From Sinosporangium siamense (GTDB lineage: Bacteria > Actinomycetota > Actinomycetes > Streptosporangiales > Streptosporangiaceae), in the NCBI RefSeq assembly GCF_016863435.1, contig NZ_BOOW01000036.1:1-64000 (forward strand): a stretch of 64,000 nucleotides of DNA. Direction: 5' to 3'. Numbering within the stretch: position 1 is the stretch's first letter; every line of letters begins with the position of its first letter. This document shows, piece after piece, positions 8,047 through 16,713 of this stretch. The notes under the pieces are model-generated. The model saw only the letters and a program-made list of their open reading frames with translations, was not told where the DNA came from and did no database searches. The translations under genes were made by a program, and so were the position numbers.

Positions 8047-9534
8047 TCAGGCGGCGCGGATCAGTCGTCCGTGCCGTTCCCCGGCGAACTCACCGTCCGC
8101 CACGGCGACCTTCCCCGCCATCACCACGTGCTGGACGCCGGTCGGGCGGATGCCCGGCTCGGTGAAGGTGCCCTCGTGTCCGATCGTCGCCGGGTCGAAG
8201 ACGCACAGGTCGGCATGGCCGCCCACCCCGATCCAGCCGCGCCCGGTGAGCCCGAAATGCGTGGCGGTCAGCGACGTCATGCGGCGTACGGCTTCCGCCA
8301 GGGGCAGCGCCTGCTTGTCTCTGACGTACCTTCCCAGATAGCGGGGGAATGTCCCCCACGTGCGCGGATGCCCGAGAGGTGTGGTGAGACCGCCGTCGCT
8401 GCCGACGCCGATGAGCGGGTCTGCGAGGAAGGACAGCAGGTCGTCCTCCGACATGGTGGTGAGCACCGTCGCCGCCTCCGGGTCGGCCGCGACGACATCG
8501 CACAACACCTCCCACGGGTCGCGTCCGCCGGCGATGTCGCCGAGGGTGCGGCCGAGCAGGGAGCCGTCCTTGTGCTCGACGATGAGGATGTCCTCGGGGG
8601 TGGTCTCCCGCCAGATGCCCGCGCCGTACCACTCGTCCGGGTGTTCGGCGATCGTGCGCAGCGCGGCGCGTTCCGCCGGGTCGGCGAGGCGCTTGAGCAG
8701 CGACTCCTCCCCGCCTTCCAAAGCGATGGCGGGCAATACGGCGGCGAGTCCGGTGCTGCACGCGGTGTACGGATAGATGTCGCCCAGGACGTCGATGCCC
8801 GCGATGCGGGCGGCGCGCAGCCGCTTGAGCACGACCAGGGACAGGCCGTGGGCCCGCGGCCCGGACGCCTTGCAGTGCGACACCTGAAGCCGCACCCTGG
8901 CCCGCCGTGCGATCTCCAGCGCCTCGTCGACGGCGGCGATGAGCCCCTCGCCCTCGTTGCGCATATGCGTGGTGTAGATACGCCGCCACTTGTGCGCCAC
9001 GGTGGCCAGGGCGACGAGTTCGCCGGTGTCGCCATAGGCGCCGGGAGCGTATTCGAGGCCGCTTGAGATGCCGACGGCCCCCGCCGCGAACGCCTCGTCC
9101 GCCGCCTCGCACATGCGCTCAAGCGCGCCGGGCCGCAGCGCCGTCCCCATGCCGTTGGCGGCCTCGCGCAGCGTGTTGTGCCCCACGAGCACACACGCGT
9201 TGGCGACGAGCGGGGTGCCGTCCAGCTTGTCCATGTAGCCGGTGAAGTCCGGTGGGGAGAAGCCGCAGTTGCCGAGGATCTCGGTGGTGACGCCCTGGAA
9301 CAGCTTGATCGGGTCGGTGGAGGCGGGGTACTCCTCGTGCATGTCGGAGTGGCTGTGCGGGTCGATGAAACCGGGGGCGACCACCAGACCGCCGGCGTCG
9401 AGCACCCGCCTGGCCGCACCGAGACCGGTGCCGACCGCCGTGACACGGCCGCCGTTCACGGCGACGTCGGCGACGCGGCCGGGTCCCCCCAGGCCGTCGT
9501 GCACCGTGCCGCCGGAGACCACCAGGTCATGCAT
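8047..9534 (-). CDS. N-acyl-D-amino-acid deacylase (D-aminoacylase) family amidohydrolase
   Basis: A 495-residue cytoplasmic metal-dependent amidohydrolase that would cleave N-acyl-D-amino acids to the D-amino acid and an acid. The barrel metal site starts with APGFIDPHSHSDMH near residue 55. Other family marks are QGVTTEILGNCGFSP near residue 80, GAVGISSGLEYAPG, YTTHMRNEGEG, LQVSHCKA, IGVGSDGG near residue 372 and the closing segment FDPATIGHEGTF. The Cys of GNCGFSP is a metal ligand in this family. Its start overlaps the end of the ATPase gene by 8 bases. With the transporter and S12 hydrolase it suggests use of D-amino-acid-containing peptides. Confidence 0.88.
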   Translation of the reverse strand: MHDLVVSGGTVHDGLGGPGRVADVAVNGGRVTAVGTGLGAARRVLDAGGLVVAPGFIDPHSHSDMHEEYPASTDPIKLFQGVTTEILGNCGFSPPDFTGYMDKLDGTPLVANACVLVGHNTLREAANGMGTALRPGALERMCEAADEAFAAGAVGISSGLEYAPGAYGDTGELVALATVAHKWRRIYTTHMRNEGEGLIAAVDEALEIARRARVRLQVSHCKASGPRAHGLSLVVLKRLRAARIAGIDVLGDIYPYTACSTGLAAVLPAIALEGGEESLLKRLADPAERAALRTIAEHPDEWYGAGIWRETTPEDILIVEHKDGSLLGRTLGDIAGGRDPWEVLCDVVAADPEAATVLTTMSEDDLLSFLADPLIGVGSDGGLTTPLGHPRTWGTFPRYLGRYVRDKQALPLAEAVRRMTSLTATHFGLTGRGWIGVGGHADLCVFDPATIGHEGTFTEPGIRPTGVQHVVMAGKVAVADGEFAGERHGRLIRAA

Positions 9535-11302
9535 TACTTTCCGTCCCTTCGAACAAGACCGAGTTCAAGAGCATCTGCGTGTATTCGTGCGTGGGTTTGT
9601 CGAGCACCTGGCCGGTGGGGCCCTCCTCGACGAACCGGCCCTTGTAAAGCACCACGAGCCGGTCGGTGACCTGGCGCACCACGGCCAGGTCGTGGGTGAT
9701 GAACAGCAGGCTGGTGCCGAGCTCGCGGTTGACGCGGCGCAGCAGTTCGAGCACCTGGGCCTGCACCGAAACGTCCAGCGCCGCCACCGGCTCGTCGCAG
9801 ATGAGCAGCGCCGGGTTGACCGCCAGGGCGCGGGCGATGGCGACGCGCTGCCGCTCGCCGCCGGACAGCGCGACGGGCCTCCGCTCGGCGTACGCCGAAG
9901 GCAGCCCGACCAGTTCCAGGAGCTCTCGGACGTCGACCGGGTCGCTGCCCGGCACCCGCTTGGTCAGGGCCTCACGCAGCGCGAAGCCGATGGTGTGGGA
10001 GGGGTTCAGAGAAGTGTAGGGGTCCTGGAATACGCACTGCACCACGCCGTCGATCGCGATGGTGCCCCTGGTCGGCTTGGTGAGACCGAGCAGGCAGCGG
10101 GCCAGTGTGCTCTTGCCCGAGCCCGACTCACCCACCAGGCCGACGCTCTCGCCCGCGCCGATGCTCAGCGACACCTCGTGCAGCGCCGTGGAGGTCGCGC
10201 TCTTGCGCAGGCCGCGGGTCCGGTAGTCCTTGCCGAGGCCGGTGACGACGGCCACCGCCTTCTCGTGGGTGGTCGCGGCGGCGACGCCGGTGTCGTTCTC
10301 GACCGGCGGGGCGACGTTGAGCACCGCGCGGATGTCCTCATAACGCGCGCAGGCGCTGGCGTGGCCCTCCCCGATCCGGACAAGAGGCGGCGCGGCCGTA
10401 CGGCACTCCTCGACGGCGTGCCGGCAGCGGGCCTCGAACACGCAGCGGCCGGCGACGTCGGCCGCCGAGGGCACCCGGCCGGGGATGCCGACGAGTTTGG
10501 CGCGGCGGGCGTGGACCGACGGCATCGCCGTGAGCAGTCCGGCGCTGTAGGGGTGGGCGGGGGTAGCGGCGAGAGCGGCGGCGGGGGCCTCCTCCACAAC
10601 CGAACCCGCATACATCACCAGCACCCGGTCACAGGTGGAGAAGGCCACCCGCAGGTCGTGGGTGATCAGCAGCAGGCTCATGCCGCGGGCGTCCCGCAGG
10701 CGCATCAGCAGGCTGAGCACCTCACTCTGGACACTCGCATCCAAAGCGGTCGTGGGCTCGTCGGCGATGAGCAGATCGGGGTCCTTGGCCAGGGCCGCCG
10801 CCATTGCCACCCGCTGGCACATGCCGCCGGAGAGCTGGAACGGATAGCGGTCGGCCGCCGCCGGATCGGTGATGCCGACCTCGGCCAGCCTGCGGAGCAC
10901 CTCGGCACGCTTCGCCGTACGGCTCAGCGAGCGTGGCAGGCTCTCCGCGATCGTGGCCCCGGCGGTGAGCATCGGGTTGAGCATGGTGAACGGGTCCTGC
11001 ATAAGCAGGGAGACCCGGCGCCCGCGCAGGCCGCGCAGTTCACGTTCGGGACGCCCGATGAGCTCGCGGCCGTCGAGGCGCACCGAGCCGGTCGCGGACA
11101 ACCCGGCGGGCAGCAGACCGGCGATGGCGCGCGCGGTCAGCGACTTGCCGCTGCCCGACTCGCCGACGAGACAGATGGTCTCCCCGGGTTTGATGGTGAA
11201 CGACACATCGCGGACCAGAGGACGGCTTCCGAGGCCGATCGAGAGATTTTCGACGCACAAGTCCGTCGCGGTGGACACCGGGGCTGTGGACAGGTCAGTC
11301 AC
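9527..11302 (-). CDS. Dipeptide/oligopeptide ABC transporter, fused dual ATPase (DppD-DppF type)
   Basis: A 591-residue protein with two complete ABC ATPase halves in one chain. Half one (residues about 15-335) has Walker A GESGSGKS, signature LSGGMCQRVAMA, Walker B LLIADEPTTALD and the oligopeptide-type C-terminal extension with Cys residues (GRCVFEARCRHA) that binds an Fe-S cluster in some relatives. Half two has GESGSGKST, LSGGERQRVAIA and LLICDEPVAALD. The first signature has Cys where Arg is usual (SGGMCQR). GTG start at 11302; the upstream permease stop overlaps it by 8 bases. It energises the two adjacent permeases. Confidence 0.93.
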   Translation of the reverse strand: MTDLSTAPVSTATDLCVENLSIGLGSRPLVRDVSFTIKPGETICLVGESGSGKSLTARAIAGLLPAGLSATGSVRLDGRELIGRPERELRGLRGRRVSLLMQDPFTMLNPMLTAGATIAESLPRSLSRTAKRAEVLRRLAEVGITDPAAADRYPFQLSGGMCQRVAMAAALAKDPDLLIADEPTTALDASVQSEVLSLLMRLRDARGMSLLLITHDLRVAFSTCDRVLVMYAGSVVEEAPAAALAATPAHPYSAGLLTAMPSVHARRAKLVGIPGRVPSAADVAGRCVFEARCRHAVEECRTAAPPLVRIGEGHASACARYEDIRAVLNVAPPVENDTGVAAATTHEKAVAVVTGLGKDYRTRGLRKSATSTALHEVSLSIGAGESVGLVGESGSGKSTLARCLLGLTKPTRGTIAIDGVVQCVFQDPYTSLNPSHTIGFALREALTKRVPGSDPVDVRELLELVGLPSAYAERRPVALSGGERQRVAIARALAVNPALLICDEPVAALDVSVQAQVLELLRRVNRELGTSLLFITHDLAVVRQVTDRLVVLYKGRFVEEGPTGQVLDKPTHEYTQMLLNSVLFEGTESNA

Positions 11303-12161
11303 GCTGCGCTCCCGCCTGCGAGATCCGCTTGTACGCCGCGTCGGCCAGCACGGTGGCCGCGGTCGCGGTGAGGGTGATGAGCGCGGCGGGAGCCACGATC
11401 GCCATCGGGTTGAGGTCCATGATCGCCCGGTTCTCCGCCAGCATCAGCCCCCAGTCGGCCGTGCCCGCGGGCACACCCAGCCCGAGGAACGACAGTCCGG
11501 ACAGGCCGACGAGCGCGCCGACGAAGTCCAGCAGGAAGTTGGTGACGACGGTCGGCGACACGTTCGGCAGGATGTGCACGCCGATGATGCGCGCCGGCGA
11601 CAGGCCCATCACCCGGGCCGACTCGACGTATGCCATCTCCTTCTGCGACAACGCGGCGCTGCGCACCAGCCGGATGTTGGTCGGCACGGTGAGGAAGATC
11701 AGCAGTACGACCGCCACGTAGTAGCCGCCGCCGAGCACGCCCACCGCGATGATGAGCACGAGCATGGCCGGCAACGCGTACATCAGGTCGACGCCGCGCA
11801 TGGCGACGGTGTCGAACCACCCGCCCCGATAGGCCGCGAGCAGCCCGATCACCGTGCCGGTCAGCGTCGTGCCGAGAGCCACCAGCAGGGGGCCCGCCAC
11901 GGCGGTGTAGGCGCCCGCGATGAGCCGGGAGAAGATGTCCCGCCCGAGGTCGTCGGTGCCGAGCCAGTAGGTCCCGTTCGGCGCCAGGGCGCCGAGCGTG
12001 GGATCCTGCAGGGCCGGGTCGTGCGGGGCAATGGCCGATCCGAAGACCGCCGAGATCACGATCGGGATGAGTACGGCGAGGCACAGCACCACGCTCACCC
12101 CGAGACGGCGGCGTTTGCGCGGCGCGGCGGCGGGCGGGGCCTGTCCGGCGATCTGGCTCAT
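11295..12161 (-). CDS. Peptide ABC transporter permease, DppC type
   Basis: A 288-residue inner-membrane permease. It has an N-terminal cytoplasmic basic segment (PRKRRRLG), a first helix, the exported loop APHDPALQDPTLGALAPNGTYWLGTD with LGRDIFSRLIAGAYTA, and the BPD transmembrane core. The ATPase-docking EAA loop is YVESARVMGLSPARIIGVHILPN. The ATG at 12161 overlaps the stop of the DppB gene as ATGA, with GAGGAGC ahead. It pairs with the DppB-type permease to form the channel. Length and topology are normal. Confidence 0.92.
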   Translation of the reverse strand: MSQIAGQAPPAAAPRKRRRLGVSVVLCLAVLIPIVISAVFGSAIAPHDPALQDPTLGALAPNGTYWLGTDDLGRDIFSRLIAGAYTAVAGPLLVALGTTLTGTVIGLLAAYRGGWFDTVAMRGVDLMYALPAMLVLIIAVGVLGGGYYVAVVLLIFLTVPTNIRLVRSAALSQKEMAYVESARVMGLSPARIIGVHILPNVSPTVVTNFLLDFVGALVGLSGLSFLGLGVPAGTADWGLMLAENRAIMDLNPMAIVAPAALITLTATAATVLADAAYKRISQAGAQRD

Positions 12162-13114
12162 GCCGCGCTCCTCGGGTGGCGGACCCTGGGGTCGATGACG
12201 ATGTAGGCCAGGTCGACCAGCAGGTTGACGATGATGACCGTGGCGCCGGTGAGCAGCGCCAGCGCCTGCACGACGGGGATGTCGAGCTGCTGCACCGAGG
12301 TGATGAGCTGGCTGCCGAGGCCGGCCAGGCCGAAGCTCTGCTCGATGATCACCGCGCCGGCGAGGCTGCCGGCGAGGACGAGGCCGCTGATCGTGAGCAT
12401 CGGCAGGCACGAGTTGCGCAGAAGGTAGACGGTCCAGATCCGGGCCGGCGACAGGCCGCGTGCCCGGGCGAAGGTCATGAAGTCCTGGTTCGTCACGTCC
12501 AGCACGGAGGCTCTGAGCTGCCTGATCATCAGTGCGGCGGATCCGGCGGCCAGGGCGATCGCCGGCAGGGTGAGGTGGTAGATGTTCTCCGCCAGCCCCT
12601 CGCCCGCGCCGAAGACCGGGAACCAGTTGAGCGCCACGCCGAACACATAGAGCAGGAGCACACTGAGCGCGAACGCCGGGGCGCTGATCGCGAGCAGCGC
12701 GCCGAAGGTGATGACCTGGTCACCGGGTTTGCCCTGCTTGACCCCGGCGTAGAGGCCGGCCGGGATGGCGACGAGCAGCGCCACCACCAGGCCGTAGACC
12801 GCGAGCAGCGCGGTGACGTGGAAGCGCTCGCCGATGATGGCGGTGACTTCCTGCTGGGTGTGCGCCGAGACGCCGAAGTCGAACCGGACGGCGTCCGTCA
12901 GCCAATGCCAGTACTGCATGAGGAAGGGCTCGTCGAGGTGGAACTCCGCCCGGATCGTCGCCCGGAGCTCGGGCGTCGAGGGGCGGGTGCCGAGCAGGAG
13001 CTGCTCCGGACTGCCCGGGCTGAGCCCGAGCAGACCGAAACAGAGCAGCGACAAGAGCGCGAGGAGCACCACCATCGCGGCGAGGCGGCGTCCGATGAAG
13101 GCGAGGATCGACAC
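12158..13114 (-). CDS. Peptide ABC transporter permease, DppB type
   Basis: A 318-residue permease with the DppB layout: first helix MSILAFIGRRLAAMVVLLAL, the exported domain with LGTRPSTPELRATIRAEFHLDEPFLMQYWHW, and the BPD membrane core. The docking loop is FMTFARARGLSPARIWTVYLLRN. GTG start at 13114, only 2 bases after the stop of the short lipoprotein frame, so translation is probably coupled to it. The partner DppC gene follows with an ATGA overlap. Confidence 0.92.
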   Translation of the reverse strand: MSILAFIGRRLAAMVVLLALLSLLCFGLLGLSPGSPEQLLLGTRPSTPELRATIRAEFHLDEPFLMQYWHWLTDAVRFDFGVSAHTQQEVTAIIGERFHVTALLAVYGLVVALLVAIPAGLYAGVKQGKPGDQVITFGALLAISAPAFALSVLLLYVFGVALNWFPVFGAGEGLAENIYHLTLPAIALAAGSAALMIRQLRASVLDVTNQDFMTFARARGLSPARIWTVYLLRNSCLPMLTISGLVLAGSLAGAVIIEQSFGLAGLGSQLITSVQQLDIPVVQALALLTGATVIIVNLLVDLAYIVIDPRVRHPRSAA

Positions 13115-13116
13115 GG

Positions 13117-13302
13117 CTATGCCACCCGCCTGGCCGGGGTGGCCTTCGATCGGGATTCGGCGATCCCCGGCTCGATCAAGCCCGGGATATTGTCCACCGT
13201 GGTTGGGGTCGCGTTATCGCCGCCGCGGCCACCACAGGCCGTGAGCGTCGCGATGGCCGTCACCGCACCGGTGAACCGTGCGGCCGGGGATCGCAGAATC
13301 AT
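13117..13302 (-). CDS. 61-residue lipoprotein, possible remnant of a substrate-binding protein
   Basis: The frame begins MILRSPAARFTGAVTAIATL with the lipobox LTACGG near residue 23, then only 38 further residues before TAG. The signal region resembles those of the two intact binding proteins nearby (xRSPxxRxxxA...L.ACG), and it occupies the slot just before dppB where a binding protein usually lies. After the lipobox the sequence does not resemble a family-5 binding domain. It could be a leader kept for coupled translation of dppB, the collapsed remains of a third binding protein, or a genuine small lipoprotein. It sits 8 bases from the end of the S12 gene. Confidence 0.5.
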   Translation of the reverse strand: MILRSPAARFTGAVTAIATLTACGGRGGDNATPTTVDNIPGLIEPGIAESRSKATPARRVA

Positions 13303-13309
13303 GGGTCGA

Positions 13310-14653
13310 TCACCTCACGCGTCGTGCGCAGAAGAATCCATTGACGAGGTGGGTGGCGCGGGATTCGTCATCGGAGCCGACGAATGAAACGCCCCACCCT
13401 CGGTTGCCGGTGAGGGCGGCTTTGTCGGCGAGAAACCGATCGGTTTTCCAGGGCAGCAGCCTGGTGTCGAGCGAAGGGGTGAACGGCTCCTTCGAGGACG
13501 CCCGCAGCATGACGGTGCCGTCCTCGACCGTCACCTCGTAGCGGGCGTTGTATTCCTCATAAACGCCGCTCACCCGGTGGGCGTCGACCCGCACCTCGGC
13601 CGAGGGCGCCGGCGGCGGCACGCAGTCCACGCCCCACAGCGCCGGGTAGAGCACCTTGCCGAGCTCGTGGGCGAGCGGATAGCCCTGCTCGGGGACATTG
13701 CTGAGCGTGGCGAAAGCCGCGCCCTTCGCCGGGATCCAGAACAACGAGGATGAGCCGCCCTCGTTGGTGCCGGTGTGGCCCCACAGTTCGGTGCCGTTCC
13801 AGTTCTTGCTGTACGGACCGACCCCCCAGGTGTCGGCGAGGATCGTGTCCGGCACCGTGACCTGCGGGGTCGTCATGGTGGTGATCGACTCCGGCGACAC
13901 CACCCCCGCGCCCTTGTTCAGGAAGATCTGGGCGAAGGCGATCAGGTCCGCGGCGCTGGTGCACAGCGTCTCCCCGGCGGCGGCCTGCGTCGGCGTGCAG
14001 TCCCACGGGCGGGTCACCCTCGGCGTGCCGTCCTCCTCGACGGCGTGTCCGACGGAGACCCGGTGGAAGACGAGGTTCTCGGGCAGCGTCACGCTCCGCT
14101 TGAGGCCCGCCGGTTCGAGCACACGCTCACGCAGCAGGTCGTCCCAGGTCCGGCCGGTCACCTGCACCGCCGCCTCACCGGCGACGCAGGTGGCCAGGTT
14201 GCTGTAGCCGTACCCCTGACCGGGCGAGAAGATCAGCGGAAGGTCGGCGATGGAGCGGATATAGCGCTCGGTGGCGATCTGCTCCCTGCCGTGCTTGTCG
14301 TAGGGGCCGTTGTCGAGCCCGGCGCTCATGGAGAGCAGGTGACGCAGGGTCATGGACCTGGTCGCCTCGGCATCGGGCGTGCGGAAGTAGGGGATGTAGG
14401 ACAGGACCGGCTCGTCGAGGTCGAGTTTGCCCTCCTCGACCAGGCTCATGACCATCAGCGCGGTGTACACCTTGGTCGTCGAGCCGATCTGCACCAGAGT
14501 GTCGGTCGTCATGGGGATGCCCAGTTCGACGTTGGCGCTGCCCGTGGCGAAGGCGCGGACCACACCGTTGTGGAGCACCGCCACCTGAGCGCCGACGACC
14601 CCGAGTTTCTTGGCTGATTCGTCCAGCAGAGTTTGGATATCCCGGTCTTCCAT
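13310..14653 (-). CDS. S12-family serine hydrolase (class C beta-lactamase / D-aminopeptidase type)
   Basis: A 447-residue penicillin-binding-fold hydrolase. The catalytic SxxK is in IGSTTKVYTALM near residue 65, the YxN in GYGYSNLATC near residue 155, and the HTG triad in LWGHTGTNEGG near residue 305. A C-terminal domain after about residue 350 (VSGVYEEYNARYEVTVEDG) resembles the beta-barrel tail of D-aminopeptidase/esterase relatives. No signal peptide is visible from the ATG at 14653, so it is probably cytoplasmic. No ribosome site precedes that ATG, but a TACGCT -10-like box ends 7 bases before it, so the message is probably leaderless. Neighbours suggest D-residue-containing peptides as substrates. 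Confidence 0.85.
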   Translation of the reverse strand: MEDRDIQTLLDESAKKLGVVGAQVAVLHNGVVRAFATGSANVELGIPMTTDTLVQIGSTTKVYTALMVMSLVEEGKLDLDEPVLSYIPYFRTPDAEATRSMTLRHLLSMSAGLDNGPYDKHGREQIATERYIRSIADLPLIFSPGQGYGYSNLATCVAGEAAVQVTGRTWDDLLRERVLEPAGLKRSVTLPENLVFHRVSVGHAVEEDGTPRVTRPWDCTPTQAAAGETLCTSAADLIAFAQIFLNKGAGVVSPESITTMTTPQVTVPDTILADTWGVGPYSKNWNGTELWGHTGTNEGGSSSLFWIPAKGAAFATLSNVPEQGYPLAHELGKVLYPALWGVDCVPPPAPSAEVRVDAHRVSGVYEEYNARYEVTVEDGTVMLRASSKEPFTPSLDTRLLPWKTDRFLADKAALTGNRGWGVSFVGSDDESRATHLVNGFFCARRVR

Positions 14654-14658
14654 GTGGC

Positions 14659-14693
14659 GGAGCGTAGAAACGCAGGTCCCGGCCGTGCATCGC
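14659..14693 (-). promoter_or_regulatory. Duplicated promoter element, copy A
   Basis: Read on the minus strand this is GCGATGCAC, six variable bases, then GACCTGCGTTTCTACGCTCC. The same 9 and 20 base blocks with the same 6-base gap recur at 16537-16571. TACGCT fits the actinomycete TANNNT -10 and ends 7 bases before the S12 hydrolase ATG. The 9-base block sits near the -35 position. Confidence 0.65.
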
Positions 14694-14842
14694 ATGCGCG
14701 GCCAAAGGAGGGCGCCGTTATTTCGTCCCCTCGGCCAAAGGCGGCCGCGGGCCTCGGGAGGCCCCGGTTTCAGGGGACGCCGACCAGGCTCTCGGCGGGG
14801 CACGCCGAGTGCCTGGAACACCGTACGGAAGCCGGGCACGAG

Positions 14843-16465
14843 CTAGGCCGCGCGCTTGATCAGGGCGGACCAGTCCTGCCCCGACCAGGTGGTGAACTCC
14901 TGGGTGAAGACGTATTTCTTGTTGAGCGCCATGCCGTTCTCGTCGTAGTAGAGCGGCATGTAGGGCACTTGATCGGCCACCTCGGTGACGATGTTCTTCA
15001 CGGCCTCCTGGCGTTCCGCGCCCACGGTGTTCGCCAGAGCGGTGAGGTTCTTCTCCAGCTCGGGGTTTGTGTAGTTCGCCAAATTGAAGCCGTTGGGCTT
15101 GGTGCCCGACTCTCCCAGCATGACGGGGAGCAGTTCGGCCGGATCGGGGGTGCTGAACGCGGCGTTGACGGCGTTCATCCCGAGGTCCTGGTGGCCGTAG
15201 AGCTTCGCCACGTAGGCGTCGTTCGGGATGGCCTTGATGTTGAGCGTGACGCCGATCGTCTTGAGGTTCTGCGCGAGACTCTGCAGGAGTTTCGACCAGA
15301 ACTGATCGCGGTTGGAGTGCACCACGTCGAGCGTGAAACCACTCGCGTATTTCGACTGGGCCAGTGCGGCCTTGGCCTTCGCCATGTCGAACTCGTATTT
15401 CGGCAGGCCCGCGACGAACTGCGCCGCCCCCTCCTTGCCGAACAACGCCACAAGCTGCGGCTCGGTCACGATGTTGTCGGCCAGGACCATGCGCGCGTCG
15501 GCGCCCTTGAGGGCATTGCGGTCGAGGCTGTGCGCGAACGCCTTACGCACGTAGACGTCGTCGAAGGGCTTGTTCTTGACGTCGAACGAGAAATACCTGA
15601 CGGCGTTCGCGCGGGCGAAGAACGTCTGCACGTTCGGCAGCGTCGTCCAGCGGCGGGCGTTCTGCGTGTCGATGTCGAAGGTGCCGTCGATCTGGCCCGA
15701 CTGCAACGCGAGGCGGCGGGTCTCGGAGTCGGAGACGACTTTGAACTCCAGCCGCTTGATCTTCGGCTTCTGCCCCCAGTAGTGCTCGTTGCGCTCAAGC
15801 ACGGCGCCGGTGGCGGGGGAGAAGCTGACGAGCTTGAACTTGCCGGTGCCCATCGTGAGCACCGTCGGGCTGCCGAGGTCGCGCAGGTGTTTCTCGGCGA
15901 AGGACTTCTTGACGATCTGCCAGGCGGAGGCCGCGACATATTCGAAGGAGGTGTCGGGCCGCTTCAGCTTCGCGGTGACCTCGTGGTCACCGGTGACCTT
16001 CACCTCCTTCATCGCGGTCAGGAAGCTGCCCGCCTGCGAGGCGACCTTCGGGTCCATGTGCCTCGCCAGGGAGTAGGCGACGTCCTCTGCGGTGACCGGG
16101 GAGCCGTCCCAGAACTTCACGTCCTTGCGGATCTTGTAGACGTAGGTCGTGGGGTCGGCGCGTTCCCACGACTCGGCGACGGCGGGAGCGGGTTTGCCCT
16201 CCGCGGTGAGGGTGAGCAGGGTGTCGAGCGCCACGGTCTGCACAACGGTGGACGCACCGTCCAGACCGTGCGCGATGTCGATCATGGAGGGGTTGCCCGC
16301 CATTCCCCACACGATTTTGTCGATGTCGGCCTCTGAGGCGGCGGACTGCGGCTTGCCGCCTTCAGCCTTGCCGGAGCCGCGGTCGGCGCCACCACACGCC
16401 GTCAAGGTCAAGCCGAGGGCGAGCGTGGCGCATGCCAACCGCCCCGGAGGAGATCGGAAGAACAA
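14843..16465 (-). CDS. Peptide ABC transporter substrate-binding lipoprotein (family 5), copy 1
   Basis: A 540-residue lipoprotein of the DppA/OppA family that captures peptides outside the membrane. Lipobox LTLTACGG near residue 22; family signature YKIRKDVKFWDGSPVTAEDVAYSL near residue 105; C-terminal lobe with YMPLYYDENGMALNKKY. It starts at TTG 16465, because the frame closes with TGA three codons upstream and GAGGTG lies 7 bases ahead. It is a close paralogue of the next gene upstream, sharing long stretches such as SLARHMDPKVASQA and the KKSFAEKH segment. It probably has its own promoter at 16537-16571. Confidence 0.92.
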   Translation of the reverse strand: MFFRSPPGRLACATLALGLTLTACGGADRGSGKAEGGKPQSAASEADIDKIVWGMAGNPSMIDIAHGLDGASTVVQTVALDTLLTLTAEGKPAPAVAESWERADPTTYVYKIRKDVKFWDGSPVTAEDVAYSLARHMDPKVASQAGSFLTAMKEVKVTGDHEVTAKLKRPDTSFEYVAASAWQIVKKSFAEKHLRDLGSPTVLTMGTGKFKLVSFSPATGAVLERNEHYWGQKPKIKRLEFKVVSDSETRRLALQSGQIDGTFDIDTQNARRWTTLPNVQTFFARANAVRYFSFDVKNKPFDDVYVRKAFAHSLDRNALKGADARMVLADNIVTEPQLVALFGKEGAAQFVAGLPKYEFDMAKAKAALAQSKYASGFTLDVVHSNRDQFWSKLLQSLAQNLKTIGVTLNIKAIPNDAYVAKLYGHQDLGMNAVNAAFSTPDPAELLPVMLGESGTKPNGFNLANYTNPELEKNLTALANTVGAERQEAVKNIVTEVADQVPYMPLYYDENGMALNKKYVFTQEFTTWSGQDWSALIKRAA

Positions 16466-16536
16466 CGATGTTCACCTCGGGGTCCTACGCAGAAAGACAG
16501 GAGTGGCACGGCGGGTGGCGGGACCGTCCCATGGCC

Positions 16537-16571
16537 GGAGCGTAGAAACGCAGGTCATGCATGTGCATCGC
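16537..16571 (-). promoter_or_regulatory. Duplicated promoter element, copy B
   Basis: The same composite element as at 14659-14693: identical 20- and 9-base blocks separated by 6 bases. Its TACGCT box ends about 73 bases upstream of the TTG start of binding protein copy 1, which leaves a leader with a GAGGTG ribosome site. Both copies would serve genes of one peptide-uptake block. Confidence 0.65.
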
Positions 16572-16713
16572 CCTGCGGGACTAAGCGGCGCGCACTTTTT
16601 GTGCGATCGAACGAAGACCCGGCGGCGGTTTTTGGTATCCGTGACACACGCCCTGAGGGCCCGGCGGGCCGGGGGCCACCCGCGCCGGCCGGGCCGCATG
16701 GTGCCGCCGGACG

